Notes: generated from the sequence alone by a model not told the origin. 64,000 nucleotides of DNA from Clostridium sp. N3C (GCF_900095445.1 NZ_FMJL01000002.1:62001-126000); one strand, 5' to 3'; shown: positions 55,494 to 64,000, counted from the stretch's first letter. Program-made: numbers and translations.

Positions 55494-55502
55494 GAGTAGG
55501 AT

Positions 55503-56150
55503 ATGGAGTATAGAACTGTAAAAGGACAAGCTTCCGCAGAATTTGAAGAAAAAAAGTCTATATTTATTGGAAGTATTGCTAGAGTATCTAATGAAGATGA
55601 AGCTAGAGATTTTATTAATAGCATAAAGGCAGAGCACAGAGAGGCAAGGCATAATGTTTATGCTTATATCATTGGAGCTAATTGTTCAATTCAAAGATAT
55701 AGTGATGATGGAGAGCCTCAAGGAACTGGCGGAATACCGGTATTAGAAGTTATTAAAAGAAATAATCTTACAGACACGGTTATAGTTGTAACTAGATATT
55801 TTGGAGGAGTGCTATTAGGAGCTTCTGGGTTAGTTAGAGCTTATTCAAAAGCTGCTGCTATGGCTGTAAAAGAAGCCAGTATAGTGGAAAAAGTTAAAGC
55901 TGTTATGCTGAGGATTAAAATTGATTATGATATGTTAGGAAAAATACAATATACATTTAGTAAAAATAATTGGCAAATTGACAATATTGAGTACTCCGAT
56001 ATGGTTGAACTCACAATAATTTGTGAAAAGGAAAAATTAGAGGAGATTAGAGAGACCTTAATGGATATTGCCAATAATAAATTTACCTTGCTAGATCAAA
56101 AGGAAGATATTTATTTTAAGGAAAACAATAAATTCTTAATCGATTTATAG
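55503..56150 (+). CDS. yigZ: YigZ/IMPACT family protein
   Basis: A 215-residue protein with the UPF0029/IMPACT N-terminal domain (about 1-120, including SDDGEPQGTGGIPVLEVI and VTRYFGGVLLGASGLVRAYSKA) and a C-terminal DUF1949 domain (about 135-200). Eukaryotic IMPACT modulates translation control. The bacterial role is not settled. It is probably cotranscribed with the MocR gene. Confidence 0.9.
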   Translation: MEYRTVKGQASAEFEEKKSIFIGSIARVSNEDEARDFINSIKAEHREARHNVYAYIIGANCSIQRYSDDGEPQGTGGIPVLEVIKRNNLTDTVIVVTRYFGGVLLGASGLVRAYSKAAAMAVKEASIVEKVKAVMLRIKIDYDMLGKIQYTFSKNNWQIDNIEYSDMVELTIICEKEKLEEIRETLMDIANNKFTLLDQKEDIYFKENNKFLIDL

Positions 56151-56206
56151 CTGACTGAGAATTTGCTATTTATATTTACCATTTGCCAATATTATCATGA
56201 TGACAG

Positions 56207-56236
56207 TTGAAGTTTATTTTATTTATATGATATAAT
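56207..56236 (+). promoter_or_regulatory. Promoter of yebC
   Basis: TTGAAG (56207-56212), an 18-base spacer and TATAAT (56231-56236) lie upstream of yebC, giving a leader of about 70 nt that contains a hexamer repeat. Confidence 0.6.
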
Positions 56237-56264
56237 ATTTCAAGATTTTCTTTAAAAAATTGTG

Positions 56265-56288
56265 ATAGTTATAGTTATAGTTATAATT
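56265..56288 (+). repeat. Four hexamer repeats in the yebC leader
   Basis: Three ATAGTT units and one ATAATT lie in tandem 12 bases before the AGGAGGAG ribosome site of yebC. Confidence 0.85.
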
Positions 56289-56311
56289 ATGTTTTTTAGG
56301 AGGAGTACATA

Positions 56312-57053
56312 ATGTCCGGACATTCAAAATGGCATAATATTCAAGCTAAAAAAAGCAAAACTGATGCAAAAAAAGGAAAGATATTTACAAAGTTAGGTAA
56401 GGAATTAACTATAGCAGTTAAAAATGGTGGACCAAATCCTGATACCAATCCTAAATTAAAGGATGTAATAGCTAAAGCAAAAGCAAATAATATGCCTCTA
56501 GATACTATTAACAGAGTTATTAAAAAGAGCTCTGGTGAAGATGATGCTGTAAACTATGAAGAAATAGTTTATGAAGGTTATGGACCTTCTGGAATAGCAG
56601 TTATAGTTAATGTGTTAACTGATAATAAAAATAGAAGTGCTGGTAATGTGAGACATGCTTTCACTAAATTTGGTGGAAATATGGGTGCTACAGGTTGCGT
56701 ATCTTTCATGTTCCAGAAAAAGGGACAAATCGTTATAGAGAAAACTGATGACCTTGATGAAGATGAATTGATTATGGAAGCTTTAGAAGCAGGAGCAGAA
56801 GATTTTGCTACTGAAGAAGAAGTATTCGTTATTACCACATCACCAGAAGACTTCGGTACAGTAAGAGAAGCTTTAGAAGCTAAAGGCTTAGAATTCTTAG
56901 AAGCAGAAGTTAAGATGGTTCCTGATACATATACAGCAATTGATGAAGAAACTGCTGCTAAGTTCCAAAAAAATGCTGGATGCTTTGGAAGATGATGATG
57001 ACGTTCAAGATGTTTACCACAACGCTGATTTCCCAGAAGGTTGGGAAGGTTAA
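56312..57053 (+). pseudogene. yebC: YebC/PmpR family protein gene with a frameshift in an A7 run
   Basis: The first frame encodes 227 residues of a YebC/PmpR family protein ([22 protein letters not shown] start), then ends in a foreign tail after KFQK. Removing one A from the seven-A run at 56967-56973 restores the normal ending ([21 protein letters not shown]) to a stop at 57051-57053, 246 residues in all. So the coding sequence is +1 shifted about 20 codons from its end. The family acts in transcription control or in resolving ribosome stalls. The shift may be a real mutation, a sequencing error, or be bypassed by polymerase slippage on A7. Confidence 0.85.
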
Positions 57054-57499
57054 TAGTTTTAAGCTTTTGAAGGATTTTTAAAATTCATTTTTAGTTCATG
57101 ATGATATAGGTCTTAAATACTAAAAGAACTAAGGTGAATGTAAAAAGTTAATTATTTGGATAATAATTTTTCAATAATCACTCTGAAGGTTGTAGAAAAG
57201 TAACTGGAAGAGTGATTTTTTGTTTTAATAATATGCTAAATAAAGTTCTTTATAAAGATTTAAGCAAGATTGAAAATTGATATTTTGACGTAGATTTAGA
57301 TGAAGATTTGCTATATTCTATAGAGAATATGGAGCAATAGTTTATATAAGGTAAATTTTTGACAATATAAAGTATAAAATTAGGTAAAAATGTCCATAAT
57401 ATCACTAAGGAATTAATATGTTCAAGTATTACCAAAGATGCTTTTCGGTGTTACTTATAATAACTTCATTTACTCTTTGGTATGGAAAGGAGTGATATT
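57054..57499. other. Non-coding region between yebC and the bofC-like gene
   Basis: About 445 bases. It holds a terminator-like hairpin at 57176-57222 and a possible decayed coding fragment at 57242-57340. The rest is AT-rich with no feature I can support. A TTGACA at 57359 has no matching -10. Confidence 0.5.
57176..57222 (+). terminator. Terminator-like hairpin downstream of yebC
   Basis: A 9-bp stem (57176-57184 with 57209-57217) with a 24-base loop is followed by T residues. It lies about 120 bases past the restored yebC stop. Confidence 0.55.
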
Positions 57500-58099
57500 A
57501 TGAGATTTAGCAAATCATTTAGTAAATCAGATTATTTTATAATCTTTGCTTTAAGTGTTATTTTACTTTTTGCTATTAGTTTTAATATAGCTATGAAATT
57601 TACAAATAAAAAAATTAGTAAATCTAATGAAAATGTAGAGGTTTTATCAAGTAATAGTGAATCTGAAGAAAAGCTTTCAGAAAACTCTAAGGTTATATTA
57701 AAGCTTCGGAAGAATGATAGTGAAATTAATAAGTTTGAAGTTTCTTATCAAGAGCTAAAAAAATTAATATCTGGAGAAATAACTTTAAATAAAGTTAAAG
57801 AGTATTATGGAAAAAACAATTTTCAATACGTAGAAGAAAAAAATAATAAAATAGTATTTGTAAAAAATACTTCTTATATTCCAGGTAAGTATTATATAGG
57901 TGTTACAGATCAAGAATTTGTAGCAGTATTTAAGTGTGATAATTATGGTAATCTTTTAATTGAGAAACCGGAAGAGGATATAATAAATAGAACTTTAGAA
58001 ACTCTACCGGAAGGTGTTCAAGAAAGCCTTAAGGAATTTAAGTATGAATATGGAAATAAGGAAGAGGCTTTAGATGAATTAATGGCTATTTGTTCATAG
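57500..58099 (+). CDS. bofC: BofC-like forespore protein
   Basis: A 199-residue protein with one N-terminal membrane helix (about 12-34) and an extracytoplasmic part. The C-terminal half (YYIGVTDQEFVAVFKCDNYGNLLIE...) resembles the BofC C-terminal domain. In Bacillus BofC restrains the SpoIVB protease that signals pro-sigma-K activation, and its gene lies next to ruvA, as here. Sequence resemblance is modest, so synteny carries much of the call. The start at 57500 follows AAAGGAGTG; an upstream in-frame ATG at 57482 has no site. Confidence 0.7.
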   Translation: MRFSKSFSKSDYFIIFALSVILLFAISFNIAMKFTNKKISKSNENVEVLSSNSESEEKLSENSKVILKLRKNDSEINKFEVSYQELKKLISGEITLNKVKEYYGKNNFQYVEEKNNKIVFVKNTSYIPGKYYIGVTDQEFVAVFKCDNYGNLLIEKPEEDIINRTLETLPEGVQESLKEFKYEYGNKEEALDELMAICS

Positions 58100-58102
58100 C
58101 CT

Positions 58103-58145
58103 CAATAAACCCTTAGCATTATATGCTAAGGGTTTATTGTTGAAT
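58103..58145 (+). terminator. Long hairpin after the bofC-like gene
   Basis: A perfect 17-bp stem (58103-58119 with 58123-58139) has a 3-base loop. The T tail is weak, so termination may be partial. Confidence 0.65.
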
Positions 58146-58202
58146 TATTCCTTTACCGATGGTAAAGTATTATATGATAGATATAATTAAGGAGGAAGGT
58201 TT

Positions 58203-58796
58203 ATGTATGAATACATAAAAGGGGAATATAAAGGCTTTTATAAGGATTATGTAGTTATTGAGAACAATGGAATAGGATATAAAATATTTGTCCCCGGTAG
58301 TACATTAACTAAGCTTCCTAAAATAGATGAAGAGGTATTATTATATACATATCAAATGGTTAGAGAAGATTTTATCGGTCTTTATGGCTTTAGTTCTAGA
58401 GATGAACTGGAGATGTTCCTATTATTAATAAATATTAATGGGGTGGGAGCTAAGGCTGCGCTGTCCATTCAATCTATTTTAGATGTGGAAACTTTGCAAT
58501 ATTCTATTGCTACTGGAGATGAGAAAGCTTTGTGCAGAGCTCCAGGAGTAGGAAAAAAGATCGCCCAAAGAATTATATTAGAACTTCAGGATAAAATGAA
58601 AAAGCTATGTGTAATTAACGAAGAGGGCATATGTGTAGATAGCAAAGAGCAAAATTCATCATTTAGTGATGCGTTGGAAGCTTTGATTTCCTTAGGATAC
58701 TCTGAAAAAGAAGCGGTAGCGGTGCTAAAAAATATTGATGTAACTGCTTCTCTTGAAACCGTAATAAAAGATGCTTTAAGACAACTAATGAATTGA
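58203..58796 (+). CDS. ruvA: Holliday junction branch migration protein RuvA
   Basis: A 197-residue protein. It has an N-terminal OB domain (about 1-63), tandem helix-hairpin-helix motifs ([13 protein letters not shown] near 77 and [16 protein letters not shown] near 114), and a C-terminal RuvB-binding domain (about 150-197, with [12 protein letters not shown]). RuvA tetramers hold the four-way junction. A strong GGAGGAAGG site precedes it, and ruvB follows at once. Confidence 0.95.
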   Translation: MYEYIKGEYKGFYKDYVVIENNGIGYKIFVPGSTLTKLPKIDEEVLLYTYQMVREDFIGLYGFSSRDELEMFLLLININGVGAKAALSIQSILDVETLQYSIATGDEKALCRAPGVGKKIAQRIILELQDKMKKLCVINEEGICVDSKEQNSSFSDALEALISLGYSEKEAVAVLKNIDVTASLETVIKDALRQLMN

Positions 58797-58809
58797 AAGG
58801 ATTTTGATA

Positions 58810-59844
58810 ATGGAGGAAAGAATTCTATCATCAATGGCTTTTATAGAAGAGAGTAATTCTGAATATAGCTTGCGACCTCAAAGTCTTGATGAATATATAG
58901 GTCAAAGAAAAGTAGTGGATAAGCTTAAAGTTTTTATAAAGGCAGCTCAGGAGAGAAATGAAGCTTTAGATCACGTGCTTTTATATGGACCACCAGGTTT
59001 AGGTAAAACTACCCTGGCAAATATTATAGCTAAGGAAATGGGGGGCAATTTAAAAGTAACCTCAGGACCAGCTATTGAAAGAGCAGGTGATTTAGCTGCT
59101 ATATTAACTAATTTAAATAGTAAGGATGTTTTATTTATAGACGAAATTCATAGACTAAATAGAAGTGTAGAGGAAATTTTATATCCAGCCATGGAGGATT
59201 ATGCTCTAGATATAGTAATTGGGAAGGGCGCAGCAGCTAAATCCATCCGTTTGGATTTGCCTAACTTTACACTAATAGGCGCTACTACTAGGGTGGGGTT
59301 ACTAACTTCTCCCTTAAGGGATAGGTTTGGAGTTTTGTGCGCCATGGAATACTATAGTAGCGAGGAATTGAAGGAAATAGTTGTTAGATCTGCAGCGGTG
59401 CTCGGTTGTGAAATTACTGATGAAAGTGCCTTTGAGATTGCTAGAAGGTCAAGAGGAACCCCTAGAATAGCAAATAGACTCTTAAAGAGGGTTAGGGATT
59501 ATTCTCAAGTAAAGGGAGAAAATATAATTAATCTAAAAGATGCAAAAGAAGCCTTAGAGTTATTGGAAGTAGATGAAGAAGGCTTTGACAGGGTAGATAA
59601 CCGCATATTAGAGGCTATTATAGATAATTTTTCTGGTGGACCAGTAGGTATAGAAACCTTATCCTATTTTATTGGTGAAGAGTTGGACACTATTGAGGAT
59701 GTATATGAGCCTTATTTACTTCAAAAGGGCTTTATTATACGAACTCCAAGAGGTAGGGTAGCAACGGATAAGGCTTATAAACATACAAAACGAAGTAGAA
59801 TTAAAGATAATATAGAACAATTACCTTTGTTTGACAAGGAATAA
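58810..59844 (+). CDS. ruvB: Holliday junction branch migration ATPase RuvB
   Basis: A 344-residue AAA+ motor. Walker [10 protein letters not shown] is at about 61-69, Walker B DEIH near 109, and sensor 1 and Arg-finger regions follow ([18 protein letters not shown] near 158). The C-terminal winged helix carries TPRGRVAT. The ATG at 58810 is nine bases after AAAGG and preferred over the TTG at 58804. It works with RuvA in recombination. Confidence 0.96.
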   Translation: MEERILSSMAFIEESNSEYSLRPQSLDEYIGQRKVVDKLKVFIKAAQERNEALDHVLLYGPPGLGKTTLANIIAKEMGGNLKVTSGPAIERAGDLAAILTNLNSKDVLFIDEIHRLNRSVEEILYPAMEDYALDIVIGKGAAAKSIRLDLPNFTLIGATTRVGLLTSPLRDRFGVLCAMEYYSSEELKEIVVRSAAVLGCEITDESAFEIARRSRGTPRIANRLLKRVRDYSQVKGENIINLKDAKEALELLEVDEEGFDRVDNRILEAIIDNFSGGPVGIETLSYFIGEELDTIEDVYEPYLLQKGFIIRTPRGRVATDKAYKHTKRSRIKDNIEQLPLFDKE

Positions 59845-59864
59845 TTACTAAAGAGGTGTTAGAT

Positions 59865-60890
59865 GTGAAAGTAGAGGATTTTTATTTTGATTTACCAAAG
59901 GAATTAATTGCTCAACATCCTTTGAAAAAAAGAGATGAATCAAGGCTTATGGTTTTGGACAAAAATACTGGAGAAATAGAAGAAACAGTATTTAAAAATA
60001 TTATCCAGTATTTGAAGGAAGGGGATTGTCTAGTACTTAATGATACAAGAGTAATGCCAGCTAGATTGATTGGTGAAAAAGCTGGTTCAGGAGGTAAAAT
60101 AGAATTTCTTCTTCTGAAAAGAATAGAAGGAGATAAGTGGGAAAGTCTTGTTAAGCCTGGAAAAAGAGCAAAGATTGGTACTGAATTTGTTTTTGGTGAT
60201 GGAAAGCTTAAGGCTAAAGTAGTGGATATATTAGAAGAAGGTAATAGAATAATTGAGTTTTATTATGATGGTATTTTTGAGGAAGTATTGGATGAATTAG
60301 GCCAAATGCCCCTTCCTCCATATATAACTGAAAAACTAGAGGATAAGGAAAGATATCAAACGGTATATTCTAAGAATCCCGGTTCTGCAGCAGCACCTAC
60401 TGCAGGTTTACATTTCACTAAGGAACTATTAGAGCGCATTGAAAAGAAGGGTGTTCAAATAGCTTATGTCACACTACATGTAGGCTTAGGTACCTTTAGG
60501 CCTGTGAAGGTAGATACCATTGAAGAACATAAAATGCATTCAGAGTTTTACATTTTAGATGAAGAAAACTGTAATAAAATAAATAATGCCAAAAGAAATG
60601 GTGGAAGAGTTATTGCTGTAGGAACCACTTCCTGCAGAACCTTAGAAAGTGTAGCAGACAACGATGGATACCTAACTGCTAAAAGTGGATGGACGGATAT
60701 TTTTATATATCCAGGCTATAAATTTAAAATAGTGGATTCCTTGATAACTAATTTTCATTTACCTGAATCTACTTTGATTATGTTGGTAAGCGCCTTAGCT
60801 GGCAAAGATAATATAATGAGGGCATACAATAAGGCTATAGAAGAGAGATTTAGATTCTTTAGCTTTGGAGATGCTATGTTTATAAAATAA
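59865..60890 (+). CDS. queA: tRNA preQ1(34) S-adenosylmethionine ribosyltransferase-isomerase
   Basis: A 341-residue enzyme that transfers the ribosyl part of SAM to preQ1 in tRNA to make epoxyqueuosine. The family opening [28 protein letters not shown] (about 60-72), PTAGLHFT (about 178-185) and FHLPESTL (about 298-305) are present. The start was set at the GTG at 59865, as an earlier GTG (59856) lies in the GAGGTG site. It precedes tgt. Confidence 0.95.
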   Translation: MKVEDFYFDLPKELIAQHPLKKRDESRLMVLDKNTGEIEETVFKNIIQYLKEGDCLVLNDTRVMPARLIGEKAGSGGKIEFLLLKRIEGDKWESLVKPGKRAKIGTEFVFGDGKLKAKVVDILEEGNRIIEFYYDGIFEEVLDELGQMPLPPYITEKLEDKERYQTVYSKNPGSAAAPTAGLHFTKELLERIEKKGVQIAYVTLHVGLGTFRPVKVDTIEEHKMHSEFYILDEENCNKINNAKRNGGRVIAVGTTSCRTLESVADNDGYLTAKSGWTDIFIYPGYKFKIVDSLITNFHLPESTLIMLVSALAGKDNIMRAYNKAIEERFRFFSFGDAMFIK

Positions 60891-60935
60891 AGCTATTAAG
60901 TAAAAATACATTCATTAACAAAGGATGTGATTTGT

Positions 60936-62066
60936 ATGTTTAAAATATTAAAAAAAGAAGGAAAGGCAAAAAGAGGAACCTTTACGACGGTACATGGTAC
61001 TATTCAAACACCAGTATTTATGAATGTAGGTACCCTTGCAGCAATTAAAGGGGCTGTATCTTCTATGGATCTAAAGGAAATAGGCTGTCAGGTGGAGCTT
61101 TCAAACACTTATCACTTACATCTACGACCGGGAGATGAAGTGGTTCATAAGTTGGGAGGACTTCATAAATTTATGAATTGGGATAGACCAATACTTACAG
61201 ATTCCGGTGGTTTCCAAGTGTTTTCTCTAGCTGGTATTAGAAAGATAGAAGAAGAAGGGGTATATTTTAATTCTCATATCGATGGGAAAAGAATTTTCAT
61301 GGGCCCTGAGGAAAGCATGAGAATTCAAAGCAATTTAGCTTCAACCATTGCTATGGCTTTTGATGAATGTATTCCTAATCCATCTCCTAGAGATTATGTG
61401 GAAAGGTCTGTAGAAAGAACTACCCGATGGTTACATAGATGCATAGACGAAATGAATCGATTAAACTCTCTTGACACTACCATCAATAAAAAGCAGATGC
61501 TTTTTGGTATAAATCAAGGTGGAGTTTACGAGGATATAAGAATAGCCCATGCAAAGGAAATAGCAAAATTAAATCTTGACGGTTATGCTATTGGTGGCCT
61601 AGCGGTAGGAGAAACTCATGAGGAAATGTATAGAATTATAGATGCAGTAGTGCCTAATTTACCGGAAGATAAGCCGGTATACCTAATGGGGGTAGGAACT
61701 CCTATTAATATTTTAGAAGGGGTTGCCAGAGGTGTGGACTTTTTTGACTGTGTACTGCCAGCACGAAACGGTAGACATGGCCATGTATTTACCCAATTTG
61801 GAAAGATAAATCTTATGAATGCAAAATACGAGCTGGATTCAAAACCTATAGATGAAGGCTGTGAATGTCCAGCCTGTCGACACTATAGTAGAGCTTATAT
61901 AAGACATCTATTTAAAGCTAAGGAAATGTTAGCTATGCGCTTATGTGTACTACATAATTTATATTTTTATAATAAATTGATGGAAGACATAAGAAAGGCC
62001 ATAGAGAATGATGAATTTTATAAATTTAAGGATAAAATGGTTGAACAATTTAGCCAAAAGGGCTAG
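60936..62066 (+). CDS. tgt: tRNA-guanine transglycosylase
   Basis: A 376-residue TIM-barrel enzyme that swaps G34 for preQ1 in tRNAs with GUN anticodons. That includes the tRNA-Asp (GTC) of this window. The substrate loops TDSGGFQVFSLA (about 88-99) and GGLAVGE (about 226-232) are visible, with the nucleophile Asp in DCVLPARNGRHG (about 270-281) and the zinc site CECPACRHYSRAYIRH. The start at 60936 follows AAAGGATG. Confidence 0.96.
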   Translation: MFKILKKEGKAKRGTFTTVHGTIQTPVFMNVGTLAAIKGAVSSMDLKEIGCQVELSNTYHLHLRPGDEVVHKLGGLHKFMNWDRPILTDSGGFQVFSLAGIRKIEEEGVYFNSHIDGKRIFMGPEESMRIQSNLASTIAMAFDECIPNPSPRDYVERSVERTTRWLHRCIDEMNRLNSLDTTINKKQMLFGINQGGVYEDIRIAHAKEIAKLNLDGYAIGGLAVGETHEEMYRIIDAVVPNLPEDKPVYLMGVGTPINILEGVARGVDFFDCVLPARNGRHGHVFTQFGKINLMNAKYELDSKPIDEGCECPACRHYSRAYIRHLFKAKEMLAMRLCVLHNLYFYNKLMEDIRKAIENDEFYKFKDKMVEQFSQKG

Positions 62067-62107
62067 AATTAATTAGATAAAAATTTTATATTAAGGAGGA
62101 TGAAACA

Positions 62108-62431
62108 ATGGGAGGAGATTTAGGAGCATTGATTCTATCAGTAGTGTTAATGCTTGCTATGTTTTATCTCTTGGTCTTTATTCCTGAAAATAGAAGGAAG
62201 AAAAAATATAACGCAATGATTAATTCATTGAAGCTAAATGATGAAATAATGACTAAGGGTGGTATAATTGGTAAAATCACTAGTATAGAAGAGGATTACA
62301 TATTGCTTCAAACTGGCCCAGATAGAGCTAGAATTAAGCTTTCAAAGCAAGGAATTTCTCATGTAATTAATGAAAGTAAGATAGAAAGCAAAACAGAAGA
62401 AAAAAACGAGAATAAAAAAGTTAAGAAATAA
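62108..62431 (+). CDS. yajC: Preprotein translocase subunit YajC
   Basis: A 107-residue protein with one N-terminal membrane helix (about 6-26), then FIPENRRKKKYNAMINSLKLNDEIMTKGGIIGKI, the YajC domain. It has a Lys/Glu-rich tail. It associates with SecDF in other bacteria. It keeps its conserved place behind tgt. It has an AAGGAGGA site. Confidence 0.93.
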   Translation: MGGDLGALILSVVLMLAMFYLLVFIPENRRKKKYNAMINSLKLNDEIMTKGGIIGKITSIEEDYILLQTGPDRARIKLSKQGISHVINESKIESKTEEKNENKKVKK

Positions 62432-62446
62432 GTTTATACTAGTACT

Positions 62447-62492
62447 AAAACACCTTCCATCTACATAGATAATTATTAGATAGGAGGTGTTT
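62447..62492 (+). promoter_or_regulatory. Hairpin covering the ribosome site of the next gene
   Basis: AAACACCTTCC...ATCT at 62448-62462 pairs with AGAT...AGGTGTTT at 62478-62492, with one mismatch and one G-U pair. The right arm contains the GGAGG ribosome site (62483-62487) of the TIGR04086-type gene. It has no T run, so it is not a terminator. Confidence 0.5.
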
Positions 62493-62496
62493 ATTC

Positions 62497-62865
62497 ATGG
62501 AGCAAAGAGCTTTCTTTACAAAGGTTTCCATGGGGGTTTTTAGAGCTGTTTTAATAACTATTGTATTGCTTGTAGTATTTAGTATTATTATGACTTTTAA
62601 AGAGGTAAGCACTCAATTTATTTCTGTATATTATGTAGTTGCTACCTGTCTTAGTGTTGTATATGGAGCTATTTATTCAGCAAGAAAAAATAATAGGAAT
62701 GGTTGGCTTGTAGGTATATTAGTAGCTGTTTTGTACATGTCACTAATATACATATTATCTGCCTTGCTTTTTAAGAACTTTTCTTTTGGAACTACAGAGT
62801 TGTTAAGATTGTTAATAGCTATTTTAGTAGGGGCTTTATCAGGTATGCTTGGTATTAATATATAG
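62497..62865 (+). CDS. TIGR04086-type small membrane protein
   Basis: A 122-residue protein with four predicted membrane helices (about 12-33, 41-61, 69-91, 98-120). It resembles the TIGR04086 family of spore formers, which is often found near the SCIFF peptide gene, as here. Function is unknown. The GGAGG ribosome site lies in a hairpin. Confidence 0.75.
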   Translation: MEQRAFFTKVSMGVFRAVLITIVLLVVFSIIMTFKEVSTQFISVYYVVATCLSVVYGAIYSARKNNRNGWLVGILVAVLYMSLIYILSALLFKNFSFGTTELLRLLIAILVGALSGMLGINI

Positions 62866-62936
62866 AAATACTTTATTTAAACAAGTTTATGTGTTATAAT
62901 GTAATTGAAGTGTTTTTTGGAATGGAGGGCTAGAAG

Positions 62937-63074
62937 GTGAAACATATAAGAACAGTGAATAAAGCAAGTTTAAAAAATAGTTTAGCAAAGCCTGGTTGCA
63001 AAGAATGTACTAATTCCTGTCAGTCAGCTTGCAAGACTTCTTGCACCGTTGCTAATTTAGCATGTGAAAACTAG
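62937..63074 (+). CDS. scfA: SCIFF six-cysteine ranthipeptide precursor
   Basis: A 45-residue peptide starting at GTG, too short for most gene finders. It has six cysteines at residues 21, 24, 28, 32, 36 and 43, exactly the six-cysteines-in-forty-five-residues (SCIFF) precursor of clostridia, with the leader MKHIRTVNKASLKNSL. The maturase encoded downstream forms thioether links from Cys to other residues. An AGAAGGTG site immediately precedes the start. Two hairpins follow. Confidence 0.93.
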   Translation: MKHIRTVNKASLKNSLAKPGCKECTNSCQSACKTSCTVANLACEN

Positions 63075-63086
63075 AATCATGAGACG

Positions 63087-63127
63087 GCAGTAACAATAGA
63101 AGGGATTTAACTCCCTTTGGTTACTGC
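63087..63127 (+). promoter_or_regulatory. First hairpin between scfA and scfB
   Basis: An outer 8-bp stem (63087-63094 with 63120-63127) encloses an inner 6-bp stem (63100-63105 with 63112-63117). No T run follows directly. It may protect the 3' end of the short scfA mRNA. Confidence 0.55.
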
Positions 63128-63134
63128 TTATTTC

Positions 63135-63167
63135 ATGTGCAACCTTTTTGTTGCACATTTTATTTGT
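63135..63167 (+). terminator. Terminator between scfA and scfB
   Basis: An 8-bp stem (63135-63142 with 63151-63158) is followed by a T-rich tail. It probably gives more scfA than scfB transcript. Confidence 0.7.
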
Positions 63168-63235
63168 TCATAAATAGTTTTTGTAAGCAATATTATACAA
63201 TGCTATATACATTATTTTGTTAGGAGGATGTAACT

Positions 63236-64000
63236 TTGGCTCTAATACATAAGTTTATTCAAGGAGAAGACTACTATGTAGTGGACGTAAATTCAGGATG
63301 CGTTCATATAGTAGACGAGCTTATTTATGATATTTTAGATGAAGATAATATACCAAATAAAGAGGAAACTATAAAAAAACTCAGTGATAAATACAAGAAG
63401 GAAGAGCTTGAAGAAGCCTTTGCTGAATTACAACATCTTATAGATGAAGAAATGCTTTATTCAGGTGATAGATACGAAGATATAGCATTAAATGATAAAT
63501 CAAAGTCTTTCATTAAAGCTATGTGTCTTAATATAGCTCATGACTGTAATTTAAAGTGTAAATATTGCTTTGCAGAAGAAGGGGAATACAAGGGACGTAG
63601 AATGTTAATGAGTCCTGAAGTTGGTAAAAAAGCAGTAGACTTTGTAATAAAAAATTCAGGTCCTAGAAAAAATATAGAAATAGACCTTTTTGGTGGAGAA
63701 CCTTTGTTAGCCTTTGATACCATTAAGGAAATCGTTGAATATGCAAAGGAGCAGGAAAAGATATACAATAAAAATATAAGATTCACTATGACCACCAATG
63801 CTACTTTATTAACAGATGAAATAATGGAATATATAGATAAAAATATGGGGAATATAGTATTGTCTATAGATGGAAGAAAGGAAGTAAACGATAAGGTCAG
63901 AGTTAGATATGATGGTAGCGGTAGTTATGATAGCATACTTCCTAAAATAAAGAAGATGGTGGAACGTCGTGATAAGAACAAGCAATACTATGCTAGAGGA
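63236..64000 (+). CDS. scfB: Radical SAM SCIFF peptide maturase (cut by window end)
   Basis: The first 255 residues, open at the window edge. The start is TTG, seven bases after AGGAGGA. Residues 1-90 form a leader-recognition (RRE/PqqD-like) domain. The radical SAM motif is C104-x3-C108-x2-C111 (CNLKCKYC), followed by FGGEPLLAF near residue 143. SPASM-type auxiliary cluster sites are expected beyond the window. It installs thioether bonds in the SCIFF peptide ScfA encoded just upstream. The paired context makes the call firm. Confidence 0.93.
   Translation, partial: MALIHKFIQGEDYYVVDVNSGCVHIVDELIYDILDEDNIPNKEETIKKLSDKYKKEELEEAFAELQHLIDEEMLYSGDRYEDIALNDKSKSFIKAMCLNIAHDCNLKCKYCFAEEGEYKGRRMLMSPEVGKKAVDFVIKNSGPRKNIEIDLFGGEPLLAFDTIKEIVEYAKEQEKIYNKNIRFTMTTNATLLTDEIMEYIDKNMGNIVLSIDGRKEVNDKVRVRYDGSGSYDSILPKIKKMVERRDKNKQYYARG

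Noticed and set aside
57359-57387. A promoter starting at TTGACA in the yebC-bofC gap.
   Set aside because: No acceptable -10 lies 16 to 18 bases downstream. The TATAAA nearby is too close.
63538-63798. An 86-residue frame on the minus strand near the right end.
   Set aside because: It lies wholly opposite the radical SAM maturase coding sequence, which has clear motifs and a ribosome site.

Overview
The window is low-GC, tightly packed Firmicute DNA. It almost certainly comes from a spore-forming Clostridium (cluster I-like). The evidence is the spoIIAA-spoIIAB-sigF operon behind a sigma-H promoter, an alpha/beta spore protein, YtxC, YunB, BofC and PdaA homologues, the bofC-ruvA-ruvB-queA-tgt-yajC order, the six-cysteine SCIFF peptide with its radical SAM maturase, and strong GGAGG ribosome sites with frequent GTG/TTG starts. 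No phage, insertion sequence with transposase, or CRISPR array was seen.

Layout. 1-1440: a tandem-OB single-strand DNA-binding protein and dapH. 1440-7840: a complete oligopeptide ABC transporter, oppA-B-C-D-F, with a long structured oppA leader and two hairpins between oppA and oppB. 7840-9490: dapB and dapA on the minus strand; with dapH they supply part of the lysine/diaminopimelate pathway. 9490-9830: an intergenic region holding a 110-bp element with long inverted ends. 9830-12320: a spore protein, a methyltransferase, hslO, then five tRNA genes (Val, Asp, Phe, Gly, Cys) from a consensus promoter. 12320-15460: a DUF6873-like gene, ytxC, and infC-rpmI-rplT behind an L20-type leader. 15560-18400: KtrB/KtrA potassium uptake and an rRNA methyltransferase. 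18400-22160: a T-box leader and pheST. 22290-28990: zapA, a lone glycosyltransferase, a U32 protein and mutS2. 29010-31320: an Orn/Lys/Arg decarboxylase-family gene (minus) and the L25/Ctc gene. 31390-41245: a polysaccharide block of sugar phosphomutase, TPR protein, Wzz-like co-polymerase, tyrosine kinase, PHP phosphatase, GalU, LCP ligase, Wzy-like polymerase and flippase. 41280-45680: a cyclodeaminase-like protein, a PdaA-like deacetylase, a solitary DNA methyltransferase resembling C. difficile CamA, and speE. 45820-51770: the sigF operon, a class A penicillin-binding protein with an Asn-rich tail, yunB and hpt. 51890-57060: hflX with an N-terminal JAMM-like domain, a zinc-ribbon protein, a MocR regulator, a YigZ protein, and a yebC gene with a frameshift in an A7 run. 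57500-64000: bofC-like, ruvAB, queA, tgt, yajC, a TIGR04086-type membrane protein, scfA and the 5' part of scfB.

The most interesting points are the CamA-like methyltransferase beside a sporulation gene, the JAMM-like domain fused to HflX, the frameshifted yebC, the unexplained 110-bp inverted-repeat element beside dapA, and a DUF6873 gene whose conserved-looking N-terminus can only be read from a non-canonical start codon.
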